This document shows, one piece after another, positions 27,377-36,433 of a stretch of 40,933 nucleotides of DNA; positions within the stretch are counted from its first letter, which is position 1; each line of letters opens with the position of its first letter. A program made the position numbers and the translations under genes. The notes beneath the pieces are model-generated. The model searched no databases, had not been told where the DNA came from, and was given only the letters and a program-made list of their open reading frames with translations. The stretch comes from Bacillota bacterium (GTDB lineage Bacteria; Bacillota; Dethiobacteria; Dethiobacterales; Dethiobacteraceae). Location of the stretch: positions 1 through 40,933 of the forward strand of contig JAAYLG010000140.1 in the NCBI GenBank assembly GCA_012522075.1, written 5' to 3'.

Positions 27377-28759
27377 TTGCTTAACCGGATCAAACATCTT
27401 CACTTTATAGGTATTGGCGGCTACGGGATGAGCGCGCTGGCTCAGGTGCTCCTTGACATGGGATACATAGTGACCGGTTCTGACATCAAGCAAAGCGCCA
27501 TTACGGAAAAATTAAAAAAACTGGGGGCAACTGTATTTACCGGTCATGATGCGGCACATATTGCCGGGGCGGAACTTGTAGTTTACTCAACTGCCATCCC
27601 GCCTGATAATGTTGAATTGCAGGCCGCCAAAAAAAGCGGCATACCTGTATGGCACCGCTCGGAACTTTTGGCCCGTTTTATTAACGATCGTTTTGGCATT
27701 GCCGTGGCGGGAGCGCACGGCAAGACAACAACCACTTCCATGATTGCCACGGTGCTGACGGCGGGGGGGCTGGACCCCACCGCTTTCATTGGCGGTGTGC
27801 TGGCTGAATTCGGCGGTAATGCCCGCATCGGCAAATCGGATATTGTCATTGCCGAAGCGGATGAAAGCGACAACACTTTTCTCCGCTACCGCCCCCGGAT
27901 GGCCGTTATTACCAATGTAGAGGCGGATCACCTGGAGCATTATAAGGGTAATTTCCAGCTGCTTTTGGCTGCGTACAGAGAATTTTTAGGCAATACTGCT
28001 CCCGACGGTATTGCTGTCCTGAATGCGGAGGACCGGTATTTGCAGAATATGCATCCCTCGCATTTAAAAAAAATTGTTACCTTCGGGCTCACAAAAGGCG
28101 ACTGGCGTGCCGCCAATATAGAGTATGCAGGCTGGGGCAGCCGTTTTCAAGTTATAGGGCCGAAAGGTCCTGTGGGGCAGATTACGCTGTCAGTCCCAGG
28201 GCTGCATAATGTCCTTAATGCTTTGGCGGCGGTGGCGGTAGCCGGAGAGTTTGGGGTGGCTTTTCCCCGGATCCAGACAAGCCTGGCAAACTTTCGCGGT
28301 GCGGAGCGTCGCTTCCAGTTCTTATACAAAGGCAACGGTATTGCCGTGGTAGACGATTATGCCCATCACCCCACAGAAATACGTGCAACCTTGCAGGCTG
28401 CCCGTACCGACGGGATAGAAAGGGTGCTGGTTGTTTTTCAGCCGCACCGCTTCAGCCGAACAAAGTGGTTCCTGGAAGAATTCGCCCGGTCTTTGTATGA
28501 TGCAGATCAGGTTATTTTACATCGGATATATGCCGCCAGTGAACTGCCGCTGGCAGGGGTGTCGTCCCGTGAACTGGCGGAAAAGATGCGCGCCCACGGA
28601 GTTAATGTCACCCAGCTGGATGAAGCGGAAGAGATTGTTGCCTATGTGTTGTCAATTGCCCGTCCAGGGGACCTGATTATTACCATGGGTGCCGGGGATA
28701 TTACGGAAATCGGCCACCGCCTGGCGGTAAAATTGCGGGAGAAAGAGCATGTCCATTGA
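27377..28759 (+). CDS. murC: UDP-N-acetylmuramate--L-alanine ligase
   Basis: LHFIGIGGYGMSALAQVLLDMGYIVTGSDI, VAGAHGKTTTTSMIA, VVDDYAHHPTEI, QPHRFSRT; TTG start after gaggga. Confidence 0.96.
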   Translation: MLNRIKHLHFIGIGGYGMSALAQVLLDMGYIVTGSDIKQSAITEKLKKLGATVFTGHDAAHIAGAELVVYSTAIPPDNVELQAAKKSGIPVWHRSELLARFINDRFGIAVAGAHGKTTTTSMIATVLTAGGLDPTAFIGGVLAEFGGNARIGKSDIVIAEADESDNTFLRYRPRMAVITNVEADHLEHYKGNFQLLLAAYREFLGNTAPDGIAVLNAEDRYLQNMHPSHLKKIVTFGLTKGDWRAANIEYAGWGSRFQVIGPKGPVGQITLSVPGLHNVLNALAAVAVAGEFGVAFPRIQTSLANFRGAERRFQFLYKGNGIAVVDDYAHHPTEIRATLQAARTDGIERVLVVFQPHRFSRTKWFLEEFARSLYDADQVILHRIYAASELPLAGVSSRELAEKMRAHGVNVTQLDEAEEIVAYVLSIARPGDLIITMGAGDITEIGHRLAVKLREKEHVH

Positions 28760-30080
28760 TTACTACACTTACCTGGTGGAAGCCGCACGGAAAAACATCC
28801 TGCCGCTTACTTCCTACTGCAATGTCAGGTGCGTTTTTTGCAGCCATAAGCAAAACCCGGATGGGGTACTGATCCACAGGCTGCCTTCGCTTCCCGTGGC
28901 CAAAGTTGAAGAATTGGTGCAGCTTTTGGATCCGCGGGAAAAAGTTGTTATAGGCGAGTCGGCCACACGCCTGGTTGAAGGGGAACCCTTTACCCACCCG
29001 GAAATTATGCCAATTTTAAAGCTTATCCGCACCAAGATGCCGCAAACAACTATTGCCATCACCACCAATGCCATCTTATTGACGCCAAGGCTGGCGGCGC
29101 AATTGGCACAGCTTTTGCCGCTGGAAATAACAGTCTCCCTCAACAGCGTCACGGCGGCCGGGCGGCGTCTGCTGATGCAGGACACCGAAGAAAGTCGTGC
29201 ACCCCGGGCGGTGGCAGCCCTTGCTCGCAGCGGTATTCCTTTTCACGGCAGCCTGGTGGCCATGCCCCACCTTGCAGGCTGGCGGGACATGGAGGAAACA
29301 GTCCGATTTCTCGCCGAGCACGGCGCCCTGACAATCCGCCTTTTTCTGCCCGGCTATACGGCAAAAACACCGCCCGAAATAAAGTTTCCGCTGTCTTTAT
29401 GGACGGAAGTCGTTGCTTTTGCCCGGGAAGGGACAAAAAGGTACGGCTTGCCTGTTATTCCTGAACCCTGCGTGCCGCAAGACCTGACGCCAAAGATCTG
29501 GGGTGTAATGGCCAAAACGCCGGCACAGGAGGCCGGCCTGCAGCCGGGGGATGTAATTACGGAAGTGGACGGCAAAACAGTGTCCACACGCGTAGAAGCC
29601 TTTTGGGCCGCCAAGAGGGCGAAAAAACCCACCATTGCTTATGCCCGCCAGGGGCGACTCTATCACACCAGACTAAAAAAAGCGGCCCTGGAGCCGCCGG
29701 GTTTTGTTATGCTTTATGATTTTCACCCGCGGCGGGTGGCCGCTATCGAGAGGGCAATCAGGCTGCGGCAGGCGGAGAGGCCGCTGGTTTTGGCTTCAGC
29801 TTTTGGCGCACAACTTGTCAGGCAGGTAGCGAACAAGTTTGCCCTTCCTGCATTGACTGTTTGTAAGGTGGATAATAACTTTTTTGGCGGTTCAATTCAG
29901 GCCGCCGGGCTGCTGACTGTGCAGGATTTTCTGACTGCGGCACGGAAGGCATTGGCAGGGCGTCGCCATGACTTGCTGCTTGTACCGCAGGATGCTTTTG
30001 ACGGGCACGGTTTAGACCTGACGGGGCGGCGTGCGGACGTGCTGACGCAGGAACTGTCAGTGGCCTGTGAAGTTGTCTGA
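28749..30080 (+). CDS. radical SAM protein with internal PDZ domain and DUF512-like C-terminus
   Basis: CNVRCVFC (CX3CX2C), SPLTITTNA-like core (TTIAITTNAILLT), PDZ segment (VMAKTPAQEAGLQPGDVITEVDGKTV), C-terminal VDNNFFGGSIQAAGLLTVQDFL. Confidence 0.8.
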   Translation: MSIDYYTYLVEAARKNILPLTSYCNVRCVFCSHKQNPDGVLIHRLPSLPVAKVEELVQLLDPREKVVIGESATRLVEGEPFTHPEIMPILKLIRTKMPQTTIAITTNAILLTPRLAAQLAQLLPLEITVSLNSVTAAGRRLLMQDTEESRAPRAVAALARSGIPFHGSLVAMPHLAGWRDMEETVRFLAEHGALTIRLFLPGYTAKTPPEIKFPLSLWTEVVAFAREGTKRYGLPVIPEPCVPQDLTPKIWGVMAKTPAQEAGLQPGDVITEVDGKTVSTRVEAFWAAKRAKKPTIAYARQGRLYHTRLKKAALEPPGFVMLYDFHPRRVAAIERAIRLRQAERPLVLASAFGAQLVRQVANKFALPALTVCKVDNNFFGGSIQAAGLLTVQDFLTAARKALAGRRHDLLLVPQDAFDGHGLDLTGRRADVLTQELSVACEVV

Positions 30081-30094
30081 CTAAAGGGCACGCC

Positions 30095-30586
30095 CTAGAG
30101 GTAGATGTGCCGGGCCTCAATTGTTTTGCCCAGGGTAAGCAAACCGCAGGAGGTGCGGGGCTCGCGGCGGCTGTCCGTAGGTGAGCCGGGGTTAAAAAGC
30201 AGGACACCGTTTTTCCATTGCAGGAAAGGCCGGTGAATGTGGCCGAAAACAACGGCATCCACATGGTCGTCCGCAAAGGCCTGCAGGGCAAGCTCGGGGG
30301 TTTTGCTGCGGTCTATGCCAAGGTCGCCGTGAACAAGACCGATGCGGAAGCCGGCCAAAGTAAGCGTTTTTTTTCTGCCAAAACGCTCCACAAGCTCCAG
30401 GGGGTCCATGTTGCCTGCCACCGCTTCTACCGGAGCGATTGTTTCCAGTTCCTTTACAACGCTCATGGTGACTAAATCTCCCGCATGCAGGATCAGCTCC
30501 ACACCGGCAAAAATGTCAAACAGGGCGGCGGGCAGGTATTTTGCCCTGGTAGGAATATGAGTGTCACTTAAAACTCCGATGCGCAT
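30095..30586 (-). CDS. YfcE/MJ0936-type metallophosphoesterase
   Basis: MRIGVLSDTHIPTRA, ILHAGDLV, AVAGNMDP, LVHGD, VVFGHIHRP, NPGSPTDSR. Confidence 0.93.
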   Translation of the reverse strand: MRIGVLSDTHIPTRAKYLPAALFDIFAGVELILHAGDLVTMSVVKELETIAPVEAVAGNMDPLELVERFGRKKTLTLAGFRIGLVHGDLGIDRSKTPELALQAFADDHVDAVVFGHIHRPFLQWKNGVLLFNPGSPTDSRREPRTSCGLLTLGKTIEARHIYL

Positions 30587-30809
30587 TTTGTCTCCCTCCT
30601 GTTATCTTGTTAAAGAGTTCTTGCCGACAGGAAACAATTCCTGCCGGGTATTTACCACCTTGTGGGCTGCTCCGCCATTGAAGATTAAGCTTGTGCATTT
30701 CTTAATAATTTATTATACTTGACAGGGCCGGTGCAAACGGCAGGATTCTATAGAATAAAAGAGAAGTGAATGGGGTAAAAAAGCCTTGCTGCGGCAAGGA
30801 GGATGGATA

Positions 30810-32213
30810 ATGGGCAACAAGAATCCGCTGTACGAGTATTTTCATTTTTCTTTGCGGGCGCTAAAAGAATCAGGTGGTACCGGAGAGAACCAGGTACTGC
30901 TGAAACAGCTGCTGCTAACAGTGGAATCGTTAATTATGATGCTGGATAACAGGGGAAGGATTACCGAATTTAATCCCGCCTGTGAACATGCATCCGGATA
31001 CAGCCGCAGGGAAGTGCTGGGCAAAACGCCGGATTTTCTTGTTCCCCCGGAGGAACAGGCGGATGTGCGAGCCGCAATGGCAAAACTGCTGCAGGGAGAA
31101 CACGGAGATTCCCAGCCGCTGACATATGAGAATCACTGGCGGACCAAGGACGGCCGCAAGCGGCTTTTGGTCTGGACAAACAGCAGCATTAAAGATGCAC
31201 ACGGCGAGGTAAGCTCAATTATTTGCACAGGACAGGATGTGACGGAAGTGCGTGCAGAGGAAAGGCGCCGAGCCATTATGCTGGACATCCTGCAAGTTTT
31301 GGCCAGCACGTACGACCAGGATACCGTCCTTTCTTACATTCTGAAAACAGTTTGCAGGCATTTGCAATGTGATGCCGCCGGAATCCGCCTGCGCCGGGGT
31401 GATGATTACCCATATGTGCAGACCATTGGTTTCAATGATGATTTTATCAGGGCGGAATCGCTGCTTGGCTGTTACCGGGGGGGCATCCCCGGGAAGGAAG
31501 CAAAAAAACAGGGGGAACTGGAATGTATCTGCGGCAGTGTGATCCGCGGCGATCTTAGCCCCGAACTTACCACTGAAAAAGGTACTTTTTATACGGGTAA
31601 CATTAATGAATTAGCTGCCAGACTTGCCAAAATGGATGTTTCGTTTCGCATTCGCAACCATTGCGGCCAAGCAGGTTATAAATCCATTGCCTTGGTACCG
31701 CTGCGCTTTCAGGAGGAGACAGTAGGGATCCTGCAGCTTAATGCCACGGTGGAGAACCACTTCAGCGAAGATGACATTGAATTTTTAACCTTAATCGGAC
31801 GAAGTATCGGTGCGGCACTAGTTAGATTCCAGGCGGAACAGGAAAGAAGGAAAACGCAGCTGATACTCGACAAGGTAATCCAAAACGCCAGGGACGGCTT
31901 TTCCCTGGCGACGCAGGACGGGGAATTTTTGATTTACAATGCGGCCATGGAACGTATTACCGGTTATACCATGGAGGAAGTAAACAAACACGGCTGGTTT
32001 TATCTGGCCTACCCCGATGAAGAAGAGAGACGCCAAGCTGTCCATAAGGCGCGGCAGGCCGCCGCCGGAAGGATAGATTTTATAGATACTGTCATCACCT
32101 GCAAAGACGGTACACGCAAGCCTGTGGCGATTTCGATAACACCGCTGGAAGTAGACGATAAAACTTATAATTTCAGTACAATGATTGATTTGACACCCAT
32201 TTATCGCAGCTAA
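30810..32213 (+). CDS. PAS-GAF-PAS domain protein without recognisable output domain
   Basis: Two PAS segments (MMLDNRGRITEFNPACEHASGYSRREVLGK; LATQDGEFLIYNAAMERITGYTMEEV), central GAF with ECICGSVIRGD...RIRNHCGQAGYKSIALVPLR; ORF ends shortly after the second PAS. Confidence 0.85.
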   Translation: MGNKNPLYEYFHFSLRALKESGGTGENQVLLKQLLLTVESLIMMLDNRGRITEFNPACEHASGYSRREVLGKTPDFLVPPEEQADVRAAMAKLLQGEHGDSQPLTYENHWRTKDGRKRLLVWTNSSIKDAHGEVSSIICTGQDVTEVRAEERRRAIMLDILQVLASTYDQDTVLSYILKTVCRHLQCDAAGIRLRRGDDYPYVQTIGFNDDFIRAESLLGCYRGGIPGKEAKKQGELECICGSVIRGDLSPELTTEKGTFYTGNINELAARLAKMDVSFRIRNHCGQAGYKSIALVPLRFQEETVGILQLNATVENHFSEDDIEFLTLIGRSIGAALVRFQAEQERRKTQLILDKVIQNARDGFSLATQDGEFLIYNAAMERITGYTMEEVNKHGWFYLAYPDEEERRQAVHKARQAAAGRIDFIDTVITCKDGTRKPVAISITPLEVDDKTYNFSTMIDLTPIYRS

Positions 32214-32224
32214 ACCCTTCCGGT

Positions 32225-32246
32225 CCGGCTGAGCCGGTTTTTTTTT
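32225..32246 (+). terminator. intrinsic terminator after the PAS-GAF-PAS gene
   Basis: CCGGC-tga-GCCGG followed by T9. Confidence 0.85.
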
Positions 32247-32288
32247 GTCAACCGGGTCAGATGACAGGACTTTTTAGGGAAGTAGGTA

Positions 32289-32317
32289 TTGACAGTTCAG
32301 CGAAAAAGGTTTAAAAT
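32289..32317 (+). promoter_or_regulatory. SigA-type promoter of the MATE gene
   Basis: TTGACA (32289-32294) - 17 bp - TAAAAT (32312-32317). Confidence 0.8.
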
Positions 32318-32323
32318 CAAATT

Positions 32324-32337
32324 GTTAGTTTTCTAAC
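32324..32337. promoter_or_regulatory. candidate repressor operator at the MATE transcription start
   Basis: GTTAG-tttt-CTAAC palindrome starting 6 bp downstream of the -10 box. Confidence 0.5.
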
Positions 32338-32381
32338 CAACAATAGGGTTCAAAATGACTCGGTTTCTAGGAGGGTTATTT

Positions 32382-33788
32382 GTGGTATCCACAAAACAGC
32401 TTGGTGAAGGCAAGATTACCACACTCATTATAAAATATTCCCTTCCCTCCATTGTAGGGATGGTTGTCACTTCAATTTACAATGTTGTCGACCGTATTTA
32501 TGTAGCCCAGGGTGTAGGCTCCCTGGGGCTGGCCGGTGTAACTGTCGGCTTCCCCGACATGATGCTTGTTATGGCATTAACCGGCCTCGTTAGCATCGGG
32601 GCCACCGCAATAATATCTATCCGGCTTGGTGAAAAAGATCAGGATGAGGCGGAGAAAGTACTTGGCAATGCTCTTGTACTGCTTTTAATCCTGTCTGTTT
32701 TCATTACGCTTGGCGGCTTACTATTTCTTGATTCTTTACTTACCGCTTTCGGTGCCAGCGAAGAAATTTTACCGTATGCCAGGGATTATATGCGCATCAT
32801 CTTTGGCGGAATTGTCTTTCAGGTATTTAGTCTCGGGTTGCATAACTATGCCCGCGCTGAAGGGGACCCAAAAACGGCAATGCTTTCTATGCTAATCGGT
32901 GCGTTGATTAATATTGTCTTTGACCCAATTCTGATTATTGGCTTCAAAATGGGCGTCGCCGGTGCGGCTGTTGCCACAGTCTTTTCGCAAGTTGTTTCCG
33001 TCTGCTGGTTATTTTCCCGCTACCTGCGCGGCAAAAGCATGTTAAAAATCCGCCCGCAGTATTTCAGGCTGTCCTGGTCGCGTGTGCTGCACATTTTAAC
33101 TGTGGGAACACCCGCTTTTTTTAAACAGACTTCCACCAGCCTGACTGCCATGCTTTTAAACCGTTCCCTGCAGACCTTTGGAGGGGACCTGGCTATCTCC
33201 ACATTCGGTGTAGTTCACAGTGTCAACACTTTGATTATGATGCCTCTCTTTGGTATCAGCCAGGGGATACAGCCCATTGTAGGTTATAATTATGGCGCAC
33301 GCCAGTTTAATCGGGTTAAAAAAACGCTCTTCGGAGGTATTTTCCTGGCATCCTGTCTTAGTGTTGCCGGCTTTTTGCTGATTGTCTTGGTGCCGGAACA
33401 TTTTGTACTGCTTTTCAGCGACAATGACAGCGCCTTGATGACAATGGCTGTAAACGCCATGCGCATTAATACTATCATGCTGCCCGTGCTCGGTTTTACC
33501 GTCATATCAGCCAACTACTTTCAGGCGGTGGGCAAACCGATGCAAGCTGTTATCCTGAACCTGATCCGCCAAGTTTTCCTGATTGTTCCGCTTTTATATT
33601 TTCTGCCCCGTTATGTTGTGCCCGGTCTTAACGGCGTCTGGATGGCTGCTCCCACAGCTGACTGTATCTCCACCTTGCTGACGGTAGGTGCTGTTTTCCT
33701 GGAGGTGCGATTCCTGAACAAAATGGAAAACGATTACCGGACCGGGAAGGATAAACTGGAGCAGGCGGCCGTTCTGGCCGGCAAATAA
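32382..33788 (+). CDS. MATE family efflux transporter
   Basis: Full-length MATE: IIKYSLPSIVGMVVTSIYNVVDRIYVAQGVG; GISQGIQPIVGYNYGARQFNRVKKT; GTG start after aggaggg RBS. Confidence 0.93.
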   Translation: MVSTKQLGEGKITTLIIKYSLPSIVGMVVTSIYNVVDRIYVAQGVGSLGLAGVTVGFPDMMLVMALTGLVSIGATAIISIRLGEKDQDEAEKVLGNALVLLLILSVFITLGGLLFLDSLLTAFGASEEILPYARDYMRIIFGGIVFQVFSLGLHNYARAEGDPKTAMLSMLIGALINIVFDPILIIGFKMGVAGAAVATVFSQVVSVCWLFSRYLRGKSMLKIRPQYFRLSWSRVLHILTVGTPAFFKQTSTSLTAMLLNRSLQTFGGDLAISTFGVVHSVNTLIMMPLFGISQGIQPIVGYNYGARQFNRVKKTLFGGIFLASCLSVAGFLLIVLVPEHFVLLFSDNDSALMTMAVNAMRINTIMLPVLGFTVISANYFQAVGKPMQAVILNLIRQVFLIVPLLYFLPRYVVPGLNGVWMAAPTADCISTLLTVGAVFLEVRFLNKMENDYRTGKDKLEQAAVLAGK

Positions 33789-33806
33789 GGAAAGGCGTCA
33801 AACTTG

Positions 33807-33840
33807 ACACCAATCATACCAATGTATGGTTGGTGTTTTA
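33807..33840 (+). terminator. intrinsic terminator after the MATE gene
   Basis: ACACCAATCATAC-caat-GTATGGTTGGTGT then TTT. Confidence 0.8.
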
Positions 33841-33992
33841 TTCTGCTCGGCAATTGTTTTTACCAAAGCAGGGCAAATGGTTAAAAAGGTTTTTCACAAT
33901 CTTGACTGCAGCATAGTATCGTGTACAAGGTAAAAGCCGAAAAGAAAACAGCAAAGTGCTTATGAGGAGCGCTTTGCTGTTCATATAGACTG

Positions 33993-34244
33993 TTATTTGT
34001 CCATCTTGCGGGCAATTTCTTCTGCACATTCACGGCAGATCATTTTCCCGTTAAAATCTATGATATCCACCGCGTTTTGGCAAAAGATGCAGGCCGGCTC
34101 GTATTTACGCAGTATTATCTTTTCGCCGTCAATAAAAATTTCCAGTCCGTCTTTAATTTCGATTCCCAGGGTGCGCCGTAGCTCTATCGGAATTACTACC
34201 CGCCCCAGTTCGTCTACTTTGCGGACTATACCCGTCGCTTTCAT
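33993..34244 (-). CDS. AbrB/SpoVT-type transition-state regulator with C-terminal zinc-finger-like motif
   Basis: MKATGIVRKVDELGRVVIPIELRRTLGIEIKDGLEIFIDGEKIILRKYEP plus CIFC...CREC. Confidence 0.94.
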   Translation of the reverse strand: MKATGIVRKVDELGRVVIPIELRRTLGIEIKDGLEIFIDGEKIILRKYEPACIFCQNAVDIIDFNGKMICRECAEEIARKMDK

Positions 34245-34442
34245 TTATGCACCTCCCCCAAACCTGTTAGCACTAGCATAACACCTGCAACTGTAAAATA
34301 CAAGACGCAATGGGTATAATTTGCTATTTATTCATCAAATGTTAACAAAACGGCTGTGGCGCTTGAGGTAAATGCTTGTCGTGCAGGCGGCGGCTTTTTA
34401 TTTTATAATAATGGAAAAAGAAACACATTATGGAGGTCAAAC

Positions 34443-35330
34443 ATGGCGGATTATATTGTCAGGGCACACGCGGCAGACAAGCAGGTCCGGGCATTTGCCG
34501 CTACCACAGCCGGGCTTGTGGAGGAAGCCAGAATCATTCACCGGACAACACCGGTGGCAACGGCAGCCTTGGGGCGCCTGCTGACAGCAGGTGCCATGAT
34601 GGGCCGTATGCTGAAAGGCGACAACAACTTGCTGACACTGCAGGTAACTGGTGACGGCCCCCTGGGTATGTTGCTGGCAACTGCCGACGCAAAGGGAAAT
34701 GTGAAAGGTTATGTCAGTCACCCGGAGGTTTCCGTCCCGCCCAAAGCCCCGGGCAAGCTGGATGTGGGAGGGGCCGTTGGCAAGGGTATGCTGCGTGTCA
34801 TTAAAGATCTTGGACTAAAGGAACCTTATACCGGGCAAGTGGAGTTGAGATCCGGGGAAATAGCCGAGGATTTAGCTTATTATTTTGCCGTTTCTGAACA
34901 GGTTCCCTCGGCTGTTGCCCTCGGTTTCCTGACAGATACTGATTGCAGCGTCCGTCAAGCGGGCGGTTTTATTATCCAGCCCCTGCCGGGCTGTGATGAG
35001 CATGTTATCAGTACATTGGAGGAGAAAATTGCCAAGCTGGAAGGGATTACAGGACTTCTGGTTGCCGGATTGTCCCCGGAGCAAATCCTTGAGCATGTTC
35101 TTGACGGTTTTGAACTGGAAATCCTGGAGCAGATTACCGCCCGTTACCATTGCAACTGTAGCAGAGAAAAGATTGAGCAGGTGGTCCTCAGTCTCGGAAG
35201 CAAGGAAGTGGAGTCCATGATTGCCAATAATGAGCCGGTGGAAATACATTGCCATTTCTGTAATACGCGTTATGTATTGTCTGTAGCGGAACTTGAGCGT
35301 TTGTTGTCCGAGGCCGGACAGCAAGGCTAA
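34443..35330 (+). CDS. hslO: redox-regulated chaperone Hsp33
   Basis: MADYIVRAHAADKQVRAFAATT; C-terminal CNCSREKIEQ ... CHFCNTRY redox zinc site. Confidence 0.96.
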   Translation: MADYIVRAHAADKQVRAFAATTAGLVEEARIIHRTTPVATAALGRLLTAGAMMGRMLKGDNNLLTLQVTGDGPLGMLLATADAKGNVKGYVSHPEVSVPPKAPGKLDVGGAVGKGMLRVIKDLGLKEPYTGQVELRSGEIAEDLAYYFAVSEQVPSAVALGFLTDTDCSVRQAGGFIIQPLPGCDEHVISTLEEKIAKLEGITGLLVAGLSPEQILEHVLDGFELEILEQITARYHCNCSREKIEQVVLSLGSKEVESMIANNEPVEIHCHFCNTRYVLSVAELERLLSEAGQQG

Positions 35331-35450
35331 AGGTGCCGCCGCCGCCCGGCGGCTTAGACTGGAGGTTTTCTTTACCTGTAAGGGGTACAAAAAGAAGTCT
35401 TTATACTCTATAATAAGCTTACAGAATTATTTGTAAATGGAGGCAGACAA

Positions 35451-35800
35451 ATGGGCATTGTGGTACTGACAGACAGTGCGGCAGACCTGCCGCAACCTCT
35501 GTATGACGACTATAATGTTGATATGGTTTCGCTGCATGTTTATTCCGGCGAAGAAGAGTATCTGGACGGCAGGACACTGCAGCCGCAAAAGCTTTTTGCC
35601 GAGATGCGCCAGGGGAAAATATTTAAGACCGCGCAGGCAGAGCCGGCCGTTTTTAAGGAGCATTTTGAGCGTTATGCAGAGCGCGGGGACAGCTGCCTTT
35701 ATGTCGGTTTCAGTTCCGGGCTTTCTTCCACGTATCAGTCTGCCGTTCTGGCCAGATCAGATGTCCTGCAAGCCTATCCGGATTGGCACCGCAGGATACC
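35451..35800 (+). pseudogene. 5' fragment of a DegV family gene, truncated at a junction near 35780-35830
   Basis: MGIVVLTDSAADLPQPLYDDYNVDMVSLHVYSGEEEYLDG...TAQAEPAVFKEHFERY...YVGFSSGLSSTYQSAVLARSDVLQAYPD is the DegV N-terminus; homology stops at about codon 115 and the frame reads into unrelated sequence to 35888. Confidence 0.85.
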
Positions 35801-36160
35801 ATGCTTAAGGATATCCTCCGGCGGACAGCCTGGCTTGACGACGAGGTCATCAAAGGAGCGCCATATTTTGACGCCGCCTGGATTGTGAAGGATATTCCGA
35901 GGCGCCCTGAAATAAACCTGCGCCGGCATGATTTTGACGAATATCTCGGTTTTATGGGCGGAGACCCCGACAACCCCATGGATTTGGGCTGTGAAGTGGA
36001 AGTACAGGTCGATGACGACATTATGATTTTGCGGAAAACCTGCCTGCTTTACATTCCGGCCGGTGTAAAGCACGGTATCGGCGCGGTGACAAATCTCACG
36101 CGGCCGGTCTTGTGCTATTCCGGCGGACCCAATGTGGCCTACTCTACGACGGAAGTATAA
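35801..36160 (+). CDS. cupin domain protein (HDFDE-x-x-GF type)
   Basis: LRRHDFDEYLGFMGGDPDNPMDLGCEVEVQVDDDIMILRKTCLLYIPAGVKHG resembles cupins with H-DFDE..GF.G..P.NP.DLG.E.E; out of frame relative to the degV fragment. Confidence 0.7.
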   Translation: MLKDILRRTAWLDDEVIKGAPYFDAAWIVKDIPRRPEINLRRHDFDEYLGFMGGDPDNPMDLGCEVEVQVDDDIMILRKTCLLYIPAGVKHGIGAVTNLTRPVLCYSGGPNVAYSTTEV

Positions 36161-36354
36161 AAATAAACAAACCCTTTTAGAACCGGGTACTTTGTCAATT
36201 GTTAGGGTGGCAGTAATTCAGCCGAATACTTGCCCCCTTTTTTACTTGTTCTCAAATTTTTGTGGAGAACGGTTCAACCATGCCATGGCAAGGCAGTGTC
36301 TGTCTATTTATTGTCACATGCCCGATCTGGACAATTCTCTGAATTTTGCTTAAT

Positions 36355-36382
36355 TTGCAAATTTACTTGTTACAATTATATT
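36355..36382 (+). promoter_or_regulatory. candidate promoter of the FAD/UroD/AcnX cluster
   Basis: TTGCAA - 16 bp - TATATT; the -35 lies inside the 12-bp palindrome AATTTGCAAATT (36352-36363). Confidence 0.45.
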
Positions 36383-36433
36383 AGTTTGTGTGACGTATTT
36401 TAGGAAGCAACATTAAACAGTTGGAGGAAAAAA

